Counted from the first letter of the stretch, positions 15,935 to 25,300 are shown. The stretch: DNA of 47,114 nucleotides from an uncultured Alphaproteobacteria bacterium (GCA_944390355.1 CALXPT010000001.1:1-47114), one strand, 5' to 3'. Numbers and translations: made by a program. The notes: generated by a model not told the origin, from the letters alone.

Positions 15935-17988
15935 TTAGTCTCTCCTAGCTTCTCTTTTAGAAAAGAAAAAGAATCTTCTAAATACTGAGGTAATTTAATT
16001 CCATTATCTTCATTTGTTAATATTTTATATAATATTTCATTTGCAAATCTTGCTTTATCATCTGCCAATTTTTGTTGTAATTCATATGAGTGATTTTTAT
16101 CAATCTTATTATCAAGAGAACATCGATTATAAATTCTAGGTTTGATATTTTTTAAAACATCATTTAAAATTTTATTATCTGTATTGGTCAAAATAAAAGC
16201 TTCTTCAAAACTTGTTGCATAAAAACCATTTATAGGATGTATTTGTGAACAGACCATCAAATTATCCTGTTTTACATAATCTTTTATTTTACTCAAGTCA
16301 TTTTCTTCACCATAGAAATACTGTAAAGTTGAATTTGTGCTTTTTCTATTTGTTAAGTTATCTATCTGAGTAAAACTTGAATGTTCGCCTTCCCCATTTT
16401 CTTGTTCTGTTCTTTCTATATCTAAGTCAGTAATAATAACCACTGGGATTCCCAACGACTTTATAAGTTGTTCATAAACTTTGGCATGAGCTCCATTAAC
16501 TAGCATTACTGAAATGGTTCTTGTATTTAAATCAGAATCTTTATCAAGGTAATACTGCAACAAATAATATTCTGTTATTCCTTCTACAAAAATAGCCGCT
16601 TCAGCAAAAAATAACTCAGAGACCTTAAATTTGATATGTTTTTTTATAAACATCAATTCTTCAGCCTTTCCTCCGGCTGATATTATATTTTCATCTGATA
16701 ATATTATAATTTCAGGATAACCATTTGAACATCGTATATAGTTAATGTTATCAAAACTTGCTCCACTATGAATTTTACTATTGAGGATATGGGAAGAATG
16801 GGTGGTAATCATAAGTTGCGAATTTACATTTTTATGCTTACCTTCTAATAATTTTGTAATTGTATCGTCTATTCTTTTTATAAATAATTCTTGCATTTGA
16901 GGATGCATATATGTTTCCGGTTCTTCTATTGTTATCAAATTTATTTGGCTATTTCTTTGTTCGTTATGATAATTATCAATATACGAAATGATTTCAGAAA
17001 TAATCATAACCAAATTGGTATATCCTAGACCATATTGATTTTCTGGAATTAATTTTTCATTTTCTAAATATTCACATTTTACCAGATTATTCATCAATGT
17101 ATCTAAATCTAAATCAACTCGCATTCCTACTTTATGTGATGATATAATACTATTAAACGTATCATTAATATCTCGCGTATAATTTTCACCAAGATCAGAG
17201 GATATTCCTTCAGCTGTATCAAATAATGTATTATTAAATTCTGTATGGTGGTTTGCATTTTCTTTATCACTATCATATCTGAATTTGATAATTTTTCTAA
17301 GAGCATTCGATAAACATTTGTCTGAATCAATTTTATTTGCTTTAATAGATTTTATTTTGATAAGATTTGCAATTTTAAAATTTTTCACTTGCTCCATTGA
17401 TGAATTATAATAATTCAATTGGAAATTATCAGCCGATAAAAGTTGAAATCTATCGTTTTCTAATTTTTTCTTACATTCATCGCCTTTTTTTAAACAATAA
17501 TCTTTATAACTTTTATTAATCTCTCTTAATTTTGAGATAAATACTTCTTTTTCTTTAATCTCCCATTTAACATAAATTTCTACAATTTTGTCATCTAAAT
17601 TCGATATTTTTAAAAAAGGAGCAATATTGTTAACTAAATCATCATCATTATCATCTAACTCAACCCTAAACACAAAACTCATTTCAGGTAAAATTATAGT
17701 ATCAAAACTATCGTCTGGATTTTCAGAATAAGAATTAAACAAATTAGAAATATAGTCTAAATTGAAATCATATCCACTAAAACTAGGATTGGATGATAAT
17801 AGTGTTTCTAAACAAGCTATAATTGTTGTTTTACCACTGTTATTAGCCCCTAAAACCAAAGAAGTTCTTGCTGCTATATTGATATCTCTTATTTTATGGG
17901 GATTAGAAAAGGAAACTCTATTGTATTTATTATCCTTTTCATAATAAAATTTGCGAAAATTCCTTATTTCAAATTCTTTTAGATACAT
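15931..17988 (-). CDS. gajA: Gabija protein GajA, OLD-family ATPase-TOPRIM nuclease
   Basis: 685 residues. The ABC-type ATPase half has Walker A GANNSGKTT at 47-55, a signature-like YGLGYTNLV near 319-327, and Walker B LITIEEPE near 351-358 followed by HP and the THSSH switch near 396-400. The TOPRIM half follows, with FVEGITEYY (Glu near 469) and the acidic ITDLDIE near 519-525. This is the OLD/GajA architecture: a DNA nickase/endonuclease whose cutting is restrained by nucleotides. It starts the operon, with AAGGT before the ATG and gajB overlapping by 4 nt. OLD-helicase pairs are the definition of Gabija. An 18-bp palindrome lies about 50 bp upstream. Confidence 0.87.
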   Translation of the reverse strand: MYLKEFEIRNFRKFYYEKDNKYNRVSFSNPHKIRDINIAARTSLVLGANNSGKTTIIACLETLLSSNPSFSGYDFNLDYISNLFNSYSENPDDSFDTIILPEMSFVFRVELDDNDDDLVNNIAPFLKISNLDDKIVEIYVKWEIKEKEVFISKLREINKSYKDYCLKKGDECKKKLENDRFQLLSADNFQLNYYNSSMEQVKNFKIANLIKIKSIKANKIDSDKCLSNALRKIIKFRYDSDKENANHHTEFNNTLFDTAEGISSDLGENYTRDINDTFNSIISSHKVGMRVDLDLDTLMNNLVKCEYLENEKLIPENQYGLGYTNLVMIISEIISYIDNYHNEQRNSQINLITIEEPETYMHPQMQELFIKRIDDTITKLLEGKHKNVNSQLMITTHSSHILNSKIHSGASFDNINYIRCSNGYPEIIILSDENIISAGGKAEELMFIKKHIKFKVSELFFAEAAIFVEGITEYYLLQYYLDKDSDLNTRTISVMLVNGAHAKVYEQLIKSLGIPVVIITDLDIERTEQENGEGEHSSFTQIDNLTNRKSTNSTLQYFYGEENDLSKIKDYVKQDNLMVCSQIHPINGFYATSFEEAFILTNTDNKILNDVLKNIKPRIYNRCSLDNKIDKNHSYELQQKLADDKARFANEILYKILTNEDNGIKLPQYLEDSFSFLKEKLGETK

Positions 17989-18034
17989 TTATTTTACCTT
18001 CAACTAATAACAATTTTGATATAGATCCGAATGC

Positions 18035-18052
18035 ATCTATACTACTATAGAT
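18035..18052. promoter_or_regulatory. 18-bp palindrome upstream of gajA
   Basis: ATCTATA-CTAC-TATAGAT is a perfect inverted repeat 47 bp before the gajA ATG, where a promoter would be expected. It could be an operator; no regulator is identified. Confidence 0.35.
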
Positions 18053-18109
18053 AAAAATATTATCAATAAAAAAACTAAAATAAGAATACATCAGCTGATT
18101 TTTAGGCTT

Positions 18110-18371
18110 TTTGTAAAACACACTTTACACGCCCTTAAAAGTTATTAGCAGTGAAAATTTCCTCACAAGCCTTGATATGCCTAATTGACAGCGAATTTAT
18201 GCTAATATATTTTATTAGCAGTGCTAATGAAAACTGCTAATAACTTTGAGGTTTACACCCAGACGATATTTAGATAAGTTATTGATTTTACGCAAAACAA
18301 GGTTTTATGGGTTGGTATTGACGCATCCAGCCTCCTCAGACAATTTTTAATTAAGAAATTGTTTTTGCAAG
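18110..18371. repeat. Long direct repeat, copy A
   Basis: The stretch from CACAAGCCTTGATAT (18164) to TTTTTGCAAG (18371) recurs at 20031-20239 with only a few differences. The repeated unit includes several GCTAATA motifs, CAAAACAAGGTTTTATGGGT, and a palindromic AATTTTTAATTAAGAAATT. A diverged TTGTAAAA/TTTACA palindrome 50 bp earlier is also shared. A and B flank the DUF4143 ATPase gene. Confidence 0.88.
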
Positions 18372-18400
18372 CTTTTTTAAAATCTAAAAACTGAGAAATT

Positions 18401-18496
18401 TGAGTTTTACACCACAGACAATATCAGGATAAGCTATTGATTTTATACAAAACAAGGTTTTATGAATTGGCATTGACACATCAATCCTCCCTTGCC
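18401..18496. repeat. Diverged third copy (A') of the same repeat
   Basis: The sequence from TGAGTTTTACACCACAGACA to CATCAATCCTCCC aligns with the middle of repeats A and B (TGAGGTTTACACC... to CATCCAGCCTCC) with many substitutions. It follows copy A in the same orientation. Downstream, ATAAAACCTTGTTTT is an inverted match to its own AAAACAAGGTTTTAT. Confidence 0.7.
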
Positions 18497-18574
18497 AAAT
18501 TTCAGATAAAACCTTGTTTTCAGAGATTTTTCACTTATAAAAAAGACCTAAATTTTGAATAAGCTAAAATTAAC

Positions 18575-19891
18575 TTAATCAAAATCTAATAACCACTTAA
18601 GCGCATTTATGTGTTTAATTCCTTTATTATCACTTTCATCATAGTCCATCGTTAATAAAAATTTTGGGAAATTATCATCAATTGCTTGCAATGGTTCTAA
18701 TTCTCTCTCTAATGTTTGTGCATCTTGAACACTCAAAGATACTTGATAATATTCAACAATACCGCCACTTTTTGTCGCAACAAAATCTACTTCGACTAAC
18801 CGCCCTTTGGAATAAACTTTACCCAAAGAGACTTTATACCCTCGTCTTATTAATTCAAGATAAACGACATTTTCAAGTATATGGCCAGAATCAGCACCCT
18901 CTTTTCCCAATAACGCTGTCCTCAAGCCAATATCGGCGACATAATATTTGGCATTTGTTTCTAAAAGTTGCTTACCTTTAATGTCAAAAGGTTCACACTT
19001 ATAAAGCAAATAACTATCTTCCAAACCTTGAATATACTGACTAATAGTTGGAACGGAAACACTAAAACCCGTAGATTTTAGACCGCGTTCTATTCCTCGA
19101 ATAGATGTCTCATTACCAATATTGTCAAATAGATAGCGAACAACACCTTCTAACTTATTTCCATCTGCAATACCAAAACGACGAACAACATCTTTTTGAA
19201 TAGTATTTAAATATACCGTATCCATTAAATAATCATTTATTAGCTGCTTATCATACACAAGGCTTAATGTTTGAGGAAAACCACCTTCTTTTATATAATG
19301 GGAATACAAATATACAGGGTGATGCAAACTTTCAATATCTTTTCTAGTTCTCACATAATGTTGAGCAAACATTGGATATGCATCAAAATATTCTCTAAAA
19401 GATAGAGGTTGCATTTTGATTTCTATATATCTTCCCCCCAATTGATTGGCTAAATCACTAGAAAACATATACGCATTTGAACCTGTTAAATAAACATCTA
19501 TATTATCTCTCAGTCTCAATGTGTTTGCTACAACTTGCCAATCATCTAGCAATTGTATTTCATCTAGAAAAACATAGTTCATTTTTTCAGGATTAAGCTT
19601 TTTAACAATATAATCCAATAACGCATCTGCTCCACTCAACCGATTATTAGCCACAAGCGTTAACCCTATTTCTCTTGTCATCAAACGGTCTTCTAGGTTT
19701 ATATTGATAATTTGACTATAATCCGCTTCTTTATGAACAAGCAAATCCATTTGATATAAATAAAAAAGTTTAGACTTACCACAACGCCTAACGCCTGTTA
19801 TGATTTTAATCAAATCAGGTTGATTTTTCCACTTTTTTAATTGTTCTAAATATTGTGGTCTTCCTATTATTATTTCCGATCCATTTTGCAT
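18575..19891 (-). CDS. DUF4143-type AAA ATPase
   Basis: 438 residues from the ATG at 19891 behind AAGGAGA. Walker A GVRRCGKS lies at 33-40 and Walker B VFLDEIQ near 107-113. The C-terminal half (DUF4143) ends in a nuclease-like fold with RLVEVDFVATKSGG and EYYQVSL. Such ATPases are common, often solitary, and proposed to act in stress, toxin or defence contexts without settled biochemistry. The gene is flanked by long direct repeats A and B, so it may be a cassette gained at the integrase site. It has a consensus promoter with two matching palindromes that predict repression, possibly autoregulation. Confidence 0.82.
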   Translation of the reverse strand: MQNGSEIIIGRPQYLEQLKKWKNQPDLIKIITGVRRCGKSKLFYLYQMDLLVHKEADYSQIININLEDRLMTREIGLTLVANNRLSGADALLDYIVKKLNPEKMNYVFLDEIQLLDDWQVVANTLRLRDNIDVYLTGSNAYMFSSDLANQLGGRYIEIKMQPLSFREYFDAYPMFAQHYVRTRKDIESLHHPVYLYSHYIKEGGFPQTLSLVYDKQLINDYLMDTVYLNTIQKDVVRRFGIADGNKLEGVVRYLFDNIGNETSIRGIERGLKSTGFSVSVPTISQYIQGLEDSYLLYKCEPFDIKGKQLLETNAKYYVADIGLRTALLGKEGADSGHILENVVYLELIRRGYKVSLGKVYSKGRLVEVDFVATKSGGIVEYYQVSLSVQDAQTLERELEPLQAIDDNFPKFLLTMDYDESDNKGIKHINALKWLLDFD

Positions 19892-19908
19892 ATGAAATCT
19901 CCTTATAT

Positions 19909-19966
19909 TGTTAAATATAATTAACAAAGAAACAAAAGTCAATAGTTTTGTTAAATATACTTAACA
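19909..19966 (-). promoter_or_regulatory. Promoter with two operator-like palindromes 40 bp apart
   Basis: On the minus strand TTGACT (19942-19937) and TATATT (19919-19914) are exactly 17 bp apart. Two almost identical inverted repeats, TGTTAAATATAATTAACA (19909-19926, covering the -10) and TGTTAAATATACTTAACA (19949-19966, just upstream of the -35), are spaced exactly 40 bp, close to four helical turns. This geometry suggests cooperative repressor binding. Confidence 0.65.
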
Positions 19967-19987
19967 GCAATACAAGATTAATACAAT

Positions 19988-20239
19988 TTGTAAAATGCAT
20001 TTTACAACTACTTTGCCTTCCCAATTTGCCCACAAGCCTTGATATTCCTAATTGACAGCTATGTTGTGCTAATATATTTTATTAGCAGTGCTAATGAAAA
20101 CTGCTAATAACTTTGAGGTTTACACCCCAGACGATATTTAGATAAGTTATTGATTTTACACAAAACAAGGTTTTATGGGTTGGTATTGACACATCCAGCC
20201 TCCTCAGACAATTTTTAATTAAGAAATTGTTTTTGCAAG
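19988..20239. repeat. Long direct repeat, copy B, with 20-bp perfect palindrome
   Basis: 20031-20239 matches repeat A (18164-18371). It is preceded by the perfect palindrome TTGTAAAATGCATTTTACAA at 19988-20007. Further GCTAATAA copies at about 20265-20287 lead into the integrase remnant, so these motifs may be arm-type or operator sites for that integrase. Confidence 0.85.
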
Positions 20240-20327
20240 GCTTTTTCTTTTTATAAGTCAATAACTGCTAATAACTTCTGCTAATAAATCTCATTGGAAT
20301 TAGCCTTAAATCATCGGAGGCTTGTTC

Positions 20328-20729
20328 ATGCATTTATACAATCGCGGAAGCTCATATTACTTGGTGGTTAACGTTCCTTGCGACCTCATTCCCATATACC
20401 GCAAAAAACAAATTTGGGTTTCTTTGCGAACCAAAGATAAAAATATTGCAAATATCAGATCTTTAATGATACTATCCAAATTAGAATATCAGTTTTTAAC
20501 GGAAAGACAGAAAATGAGTGTTTTTAAAAATGCAAATATCCGGTTTACCTTAGATTATAATGGTATGCCTCGCCCCCAAGGTACATCGAATTATAACGAT
20601 GTCCAAATAGAAAAATGCATCCCAAAATTACATCTCCGATAAAACTGCATCTGACTATATTCAAAACCTCAAAACATTGTTCGCATGGGCTTACAGAGGA
20701 AAACCTTTTTATAAATTATCCCTTAAATG
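20328..20729 (+). pseudogene. Tyrosine-recombinase integrase remnant, frameshifted and truncated
   Basis: The ATG at 20328 has GGAGG 7 nt upstream. The first 95 codons (HLYNRGSSYYLVVNVPCDL then IWVSLRTKDKNIANIRS) match the N-terminal DUF6538 region of phage-type integrases. Near 20615 the homology shifts by one frame. The new frame reads NYISDKTASDYIQNLKTLFA then WAYRGKPFYKLSLK, resembling the core-binding SAM-like domain (...TA..Y...L...F.WA), and stops at 20729, overlapping the end of the converging restriction-modification gene. The catalytic domain with the R...H-x-x-R...Y residues is absent and the spacer between the two domains is short. It is therefore a dead relic marking an integration point. 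Confidence 0.8.
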
Positions 20730-23700
20730 ACACCAACAGCATCTATTTGTTGCATAAGGGCGTTAGTCAAATACAATGCATTAATGATTTTTTGATAATG
20801 GCATATATCATCAAAAGTAAGTTCTTGATTTTTGCGGTCTTTAAGCCATTTTTGTGCTGGTTGATAGCCCCCGATATAAAAGTTCCATGCGATGTCCGGA
20901 ACATTATCAAAATATTGAGTGGAATTTATATAAACCTTATTTTCTGCAAAAGTGATTTTCTCAACAACATTAGAGCCACTAACAGGATAGCCGATGCTTA
21001 AAGTATTTAGTTTATCACTTTCTAACAAGTGGATTTTGCGGAGCTCAGAGCCTAAGGCTACTAATTCCCTAAACTTAGATTTATCTTTAGGATAAGGAAT
21101 TCTAGGAAAATCAATTTTCAAAAACTCTTTATATGTCTCACGATATTTGGGAGAGTGTAAAACGGCATAAATGTAATCTAAAACATCAAGCGGAGCAAAA
21201 GTTCCTTCTTGGTTGGATTTTTCCGTAACATATTGTAATTTTAAGCCGTCTGCAAATTTTTGAATAATCTCAGAATTAAAATTAGGTCGACGAGAATTAT
21301 CTATATCATCATACAAATAGAGGGGAAAACCATAAGAAATTTCACTGGTTTTATTTGAGACAATAGATGATTCAAATATTTTCTGCCCGATAAATACATG
21401 ATGATATTGAGGAAATGCTTTATATTGTTTACACACAAGTAATGCATAATTTTCATGGTTAATAAAATGGCGCATTACTTCCTGTCGAGGATAACAATGA
21501 AAGCCTTTAGTTTTACCTGTATAGTATGTATATTTAATATCAAAAGGCCTGTAATTTATCGGAATAATTTTATCTGGTGAAAATTTGGTATTAATTATAT
21601 CATTTTGAGCTCCTTTTACAGTCCAATCGCGAACATCTTTTCCCAGCTTAAATTTTATTCTTGCCTCTTCGACATCAGAAGAAATGAAGTCCAATACTAC
21701 CTTTTCTACTTCTCTCTTTGTATTATGAATCGTTAAATTATCTCTTGCTGTAACTATACCAACATTATTAACTATAAATAATTGATTTAATGTAAATCCT
21801 TTATTATAAGTTTTTTCTAAGGTAAAATCTTTAGGTACAAAAAAGTACAGCGGAGCGGATAACGTAACTTTGTTGAAATTTATGTTATCTAATCCGTGTT
21901 CTGCTAAGAAAGTATACTTAGATTCCCTCTTTCCATATAAATCAGCATGGTATACTTCTGCAAGTTGACCTTTCTTCTTCTGATTATTTTTAATAAATAA
22001 GTTAATTGATACGCCTTGTTGAATATCAAAAACATTTTCATCCTTAGAACCGTCGGGACAGGTTTCTTTCTTTTTAGCGTTACCATGCAAATCTATAATA
22101 TAAATTTTATCAAAAGTGTTTAATAAATGCCAGCGCATACCGCGAAAGGTAGGATTATCAATAAAGCTATGATTGTTAATATAAGCCAAAACACCATTAT
22201 TGTTTTTCTCAATAAATTGTTCCGCATAACGAACAAATTTTACATAATCATCATTTATCCATTTGGGATTACGCTCATTTAATTTTCCACCATTAGGTTC
22301 TTGTTTATATGGCGCAATCAACTGAGTTATCCATTCTCCTTTATTAGAACTCTCTCCACTATATGGCGGATTGCCTAAAACAACCATAACCGGACAATCT
22401 CTTTTGATTTCATTGGCCTCGGTAGCCTCTTGCGAAAGCCATGTCGCAAAAAGTGTGTTGGTGTCAGGATGCGGTTTTTCCAAACTATTAGTCAAATAAA
22501 TTTTTAATCTTTGTTCTTTAGTCGGGGTATAACCTGTTTCACTCAACATTAAACTTAGTTTCAAATGTGCCATAGCATAAGAGGCCATTAATATTTCAAA
22601 GCCATGTATTCTGGGTAATAAATGTTCATCAACGTAGCTTGTCCACATTCCTTGCATAGAGATGAATTTCTCGTGTATTTGACGAATAACCTCAGCCAAA
22701 AATGTGCCGGTTCCGGTTGCTGGGTCTAATATTTGAACACGATGGACTTCTTTTTCAATTTCAGAAGAATATTTTCCTTTGGACTTGTTGCCATACTGGG
22801 TATCTCTTACTTTTATTTTTATTTTAGAAGTATCGGCCAAACCTGAACTTAAACCAAATTCATTTTTCAAAATATCATCAACAGAACGCACAATAAAGTT
22901 AACGACCGGCTGTGGCGTATACCACACACCGCGACTTTTACGAAGTTTGGGGTCATATTCACTCAAAAAAGTTTCATAAAAATGAATAATTGGGTCTCTG
23001 GTTTGAGTGGCTTTGCCAAAGTCTTTCAAAATTTCATGTAAGTCTACCGCAACAAATACCTCTGCTAAATCATCAACTATCCATTTAATACGTTCATCAA
23101 TATCAGGACCTGCAATATAGCCAAACAATTTGCGCAGAAAAGGATTTGATTTTGGAATACATTCACAAGCTTCCATTCGTGAAAAATTATCTAAACTCTT
23201 GTCATTTAAACGGCCTGCAAACATACCATAAGCTATTGTTTGCGCATAGACGTCAGAAAATTCTTCTTGCGTTATGTCACTTATTAAAACTTTTTGAAAT
23301 GCAACATATTGCTCTTGAAGGGTTTTATTATCATAACTTTCATCAAAGCTTTTTAATGACTTTTTTACTACATCAGCCAAAAGTCTAGCTTTTCCTGCCA
23401 TTATTTTTGCCAATTTTGAAGCTGAATGAATAGTTTGCCCACTGTTAACACAAAAACCTGATATCAAATCTTGAAATATTTGAAAGTTTTCAGTATTTGC
23501 AATGATTTTTCCATTTTCAATATGACCAATGCGCAGAGATGTTGTTTTTTCTCCATCTCGATAAAACCGAAATTCAAGATAATTGGTAATAATTAAATTT
23601 GATAGTCCATTACGATAGCGTTCAAATTGTTCTTTATAATCCTTATTATCTAAATCAGCATCGATATCTTTAGCTTCAATATAACCAAGCGGAATATCTT

Positions 23701-23887
23701 TTTTCTTTACAACATAATCCGGAGCACCGACATTTTTCAAATGTTTGGGTTCATTTATTGCCGTAACACCGCTAACCATTTTTTCAATAAGAGTTTGCAA
23801 ATCTCCACGGTAGGAATGTTCTCTGGCCTCTCCGGTTTGAAAACGTTTATTAATTTCTTTCAAATATTCAGCTATTGGCATTGTCAT
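20723..23887 (-). CDS. Fused restriction-modification enzyme, type ISP/IIG-like N6-adenine methylase
   Basis: About 1054 residues. An N-terminal nuclease-like motif reads GAPDYVV near 54-60 and GYIEAKDID near 68-76 (D...E-x-K). Methyltransferase motif I is LDPATGTGTFLAE near 387-399 and motif IV is LGNPPYSGES near 504-513. The WYTPQPVVNFIV helix that precedes the methylase is typical of type ISP methylase parts. Full type ISP enzymes (about 1600 residues) carry a helicase between nuclease and methylase; none is seen here, so this is better called a type IIG-like single-chain enzyme. An ATG at 23881, 9 nt after AAGG, may be the true start. It differs clearly from the enzyme at 1857-5066. Confidence 0.85.
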   Translation of the reverse strand: MTMPIAEYLKEINKRFQTGEAREHSYRGDLQTLIEKMVSGVTAINEPKHLKNVGAPDYVVKKKDIPLGYIEAKDIDADLDNKDYKEQFERYRNGLSNLIITNYLEFRFYRDGEKTTSLRIGHIENGKIIANTENFQIFQDLISGFCVNSGQTIHSASKLAKIMAGKARLLADVVKKSLKSFDESYDNKTLQEQYVAFQKVLISDITQEEFSDVYAQTIAYGMFAGRLNDKSLDNFSRMEACECIPKSNPFLRKLFGYIAGPDIDERIKWIVDDLAEVFVAVDLHEILKDFGKATQTRDPIIHFYETFLSEYDPKLRKSRGVWYTPQPVVNFIVRSVDDILKNEFGLSSGLADTSKIKIKVRDTQYGNKSKGKYSSEIEKEVHRVQILDPATGTGTFLAEVIRQIHEKFISMQGMWTSYVDEHLLPRIHGFEILMASYAMAHLKLSLMLSETGYTPTKEQRLKIYLTNSLEKPHPDTNTLFATWLSQEATEANEIKRDCPVMVVLGNPPYSGESSNKGEWITQLIAPYKQEPNGGKLNERNPKWINDDYVKFVRYAEQFIEKNNNGVLAYINNHSFIDNPTFRGMRWHLLNTFDKIYIIDLHGNAKKKETCPDGSKDENVFDIQQGVSINLFIKNNQKKKGQLAEVYHADLYGKRESKYTFLAEHGLDNINFNKVTLSAPLYFFVPKDFTLEKTYNKGFTLNQLFIVNNVGIVTARDNLTIHNTKREVEKVVLDFISSDVEEARIKFKLGKDVRDWTVKGAQNDIINTKFSPDKIIPINYRPFDIKYTYYTGKTKGFHCYPRQEVMRHFINHENYALLVCKQYKAFPQYHHVFIGQKIFESSIVSNKTSEISYGFPLYLYDDIDNSRRPNFNSEIIQKFADGLKLQYVTEKSNQEGTFAPLDVLDYIYAVLHSPKYRETYKEFLKIDFPRIPYPKDKSKFRELVALGSELRKIHLLESDKLNTLSIGYPVSGSNVVEKITFAENKVYINSTQYFDNVPDIAWNFYIGGYQPAQKWLKDRKNQELTFDDICHYQKIINALYLTNALMQQIDAVGVI

Positions 23888-23937
23888 ATACCTTAAAAGT
23901 TTAATTTAGTTGATTTTATCTAATAGCATTATAAAAA

Positions 23938-24384
23938 ACAAGCTTTTGATTAATTTATACTCCTTTATTTTCCTTCATTATCAATGTCATCGCATTTATT
24001 TTGCGACGCGTTGTATGTAAATTGCGATTTGCGCGTTGGCTGGTCAGGAAAACGCGGGGAAAATGCATTATTTTTCAAACCATACTTTTGGATAAATTTC
24101 TTCCCAACCGGAATTGTGGCTTGCGTTTTTAACCTTAATTATCAAATCTTTATTTCCGACAAACTGTTCAACCAGCACCGGAGGGATAACTTTGTCTTTT
24201 ATTCCGACATAATGGATTTGCGGAAGTTCTGCAAATTGATGACGATAATCAGCCAGGTTCATTGATTCATTAAGTGGGGGTAAGTTATGATATTGTGTCC
24301 ACGCTAAATGGTCGAGATTTCCTGCAATTTCTCATAGTTCATTATTTGCACAAGATTGTTAAAAAAAATAAAATACCCTGCAAC
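23938..24384 (-). pseudogene. Broken duplicate of the alpha/beta-hydrolase lipoprotein gene
   Basis: 23938-24328 matches 6866-7256 base for base in register, and 24329-24384 matches 7739-7794. The 482 bp between are missing, which removes the signal peptide, the GFSGG nucleophile and most of the fold. 482 is not a multiple of three, so the original ATG (24335) is also out of frame with the rest. Only the last 64 codons (from NLADYRHQF to KVWFEK) are open. The copy ends in the first arm of the terminator found at 7781-7790. It has no plausible function. Confidence 0.88.
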
Positions 24385-24507
24385 AAAAATCCTGAAACAC
24401 CGTGGTGAGAGTATTAAACAACTTATGTTCCATTAATGACAAAAAGTTGCATCTGCGATATTTATTCTCTATATAAGATAAACATAATATTTGTAAGGAG
24501 AGAGTTG

Positions 24508-25185
24508 ATGTCTCAAAACCATGGACTTTGGGAAGAATATATTTTAAGTACCGGTAACAAGATTGCCTTTTTCCGCAAGTTTAAGAAGATAGCCTTAAAA
24601 ACTTTGGCGGCAAAGACTAAAATTCCTCTTAAAACCTTGGAGATGATGGAGAATTCATCTTTGGAGCTGATAACGCCTGAGATTTCTAAACTTGCAGCTT
24701 ATTTTAAGGTTGAGCCGGAATTACTCTTATCGGCAAGCAGCGTTATTGAAATAGACAAGTTACGTAAGCTTGATTTTATCTTTCGTCAGTTTATTCAAAT
24801 GCAGGATGCAAAGGCTTTGCAAAGCCAAATAACCAACTGGATAATATTGTCCATAACCGATGAAAGACAGCACTGGCAGAAGAGTAGAAAGGAATCGGTT
24901 GAGGTTCTTTGTAAAATAAATCGCTCTCAAGAAGCACAAAAAAGAGCACAGTCTCGGGATAAAAAATTTGCACCGTTTCGTGAATATTTCAAAAAAATCC
25001 AAAGACAAAGATTTAATAAGTATATGAAATTAGGTAAAAAATTAACGGCTAACGGCTTTGTTTTATGGTTCTTAAAAACTAAAGCGGCGAAAATTTCAAT
25101 TCCGTATCGTCAAAGCAACTGGGAAAGCAAGTTAAATCAACTAGCTCAGGCCAATAATCGGGAGTTTAAAAAAGCTTTTGAATGA
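24508..25185 (+). CDS. XRE-family helix-turn-helix protein
   Basis: 225 residues from the ATG at 24508, with AAGGAGAG 7 nt upstream. Residues about 16-72 form an XRE/Cro-type HTH: GNKIAFFRKFKKIALKTLAA, then KTKIPLKTLEMMENS, then PEISKLAAYFKVEPELLL. The rest is very basic and helical, with repeated Lys/Arg-Gln clusters, and has no known ligand domain. It precedes the toxin array on the same strand, 115 bp from the expressed toxin gene, so it may regulate that locus or the nearby mobile DNA. A TTGCAT-17-TATATA pair at about 24447-24475 could be its promoter. Confidence 0.72.
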   Translation: MSQNHGLWEEYILSTGNKIAFFRKFKKIALKTLAAKTKIPLKTLEMMENSSLELITPEISKLAAYFKVEPELLLSASSVIEIDKLRKLDFIFRQFIQMQDAKALQSQITNWIILSITDERQHWQKSRKESVEVLCKINRSQEAQKRAQSRDKKFAPFREYFKKIQRQRFNKYMKLGKKLTANGFVLWFLKTKAAKISIPYRQSNWESKLNQLAQANNREFKKAFE

Positions 25186-25300
25186 TAAAGTTGATATGTT
25201 GTGGTCTATAGCGGATTGATTCTACGTAATAAATTATGATATCTTATTTCCGTAATGAAAATTACATTGGTTTAATTTTTAATTGTATGGAGATTTGTTT

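Noticed and set aside
15931..17988. PARIS (AriA) or a retron/OLD class 1 nuclease instead of GajA
   Set aside because: The adjacent overlapping UvrD-like helicase and the ATPase plus TOPRIM order are the Gabija combination; no AriB-type gene or reverse transcriptase is present.
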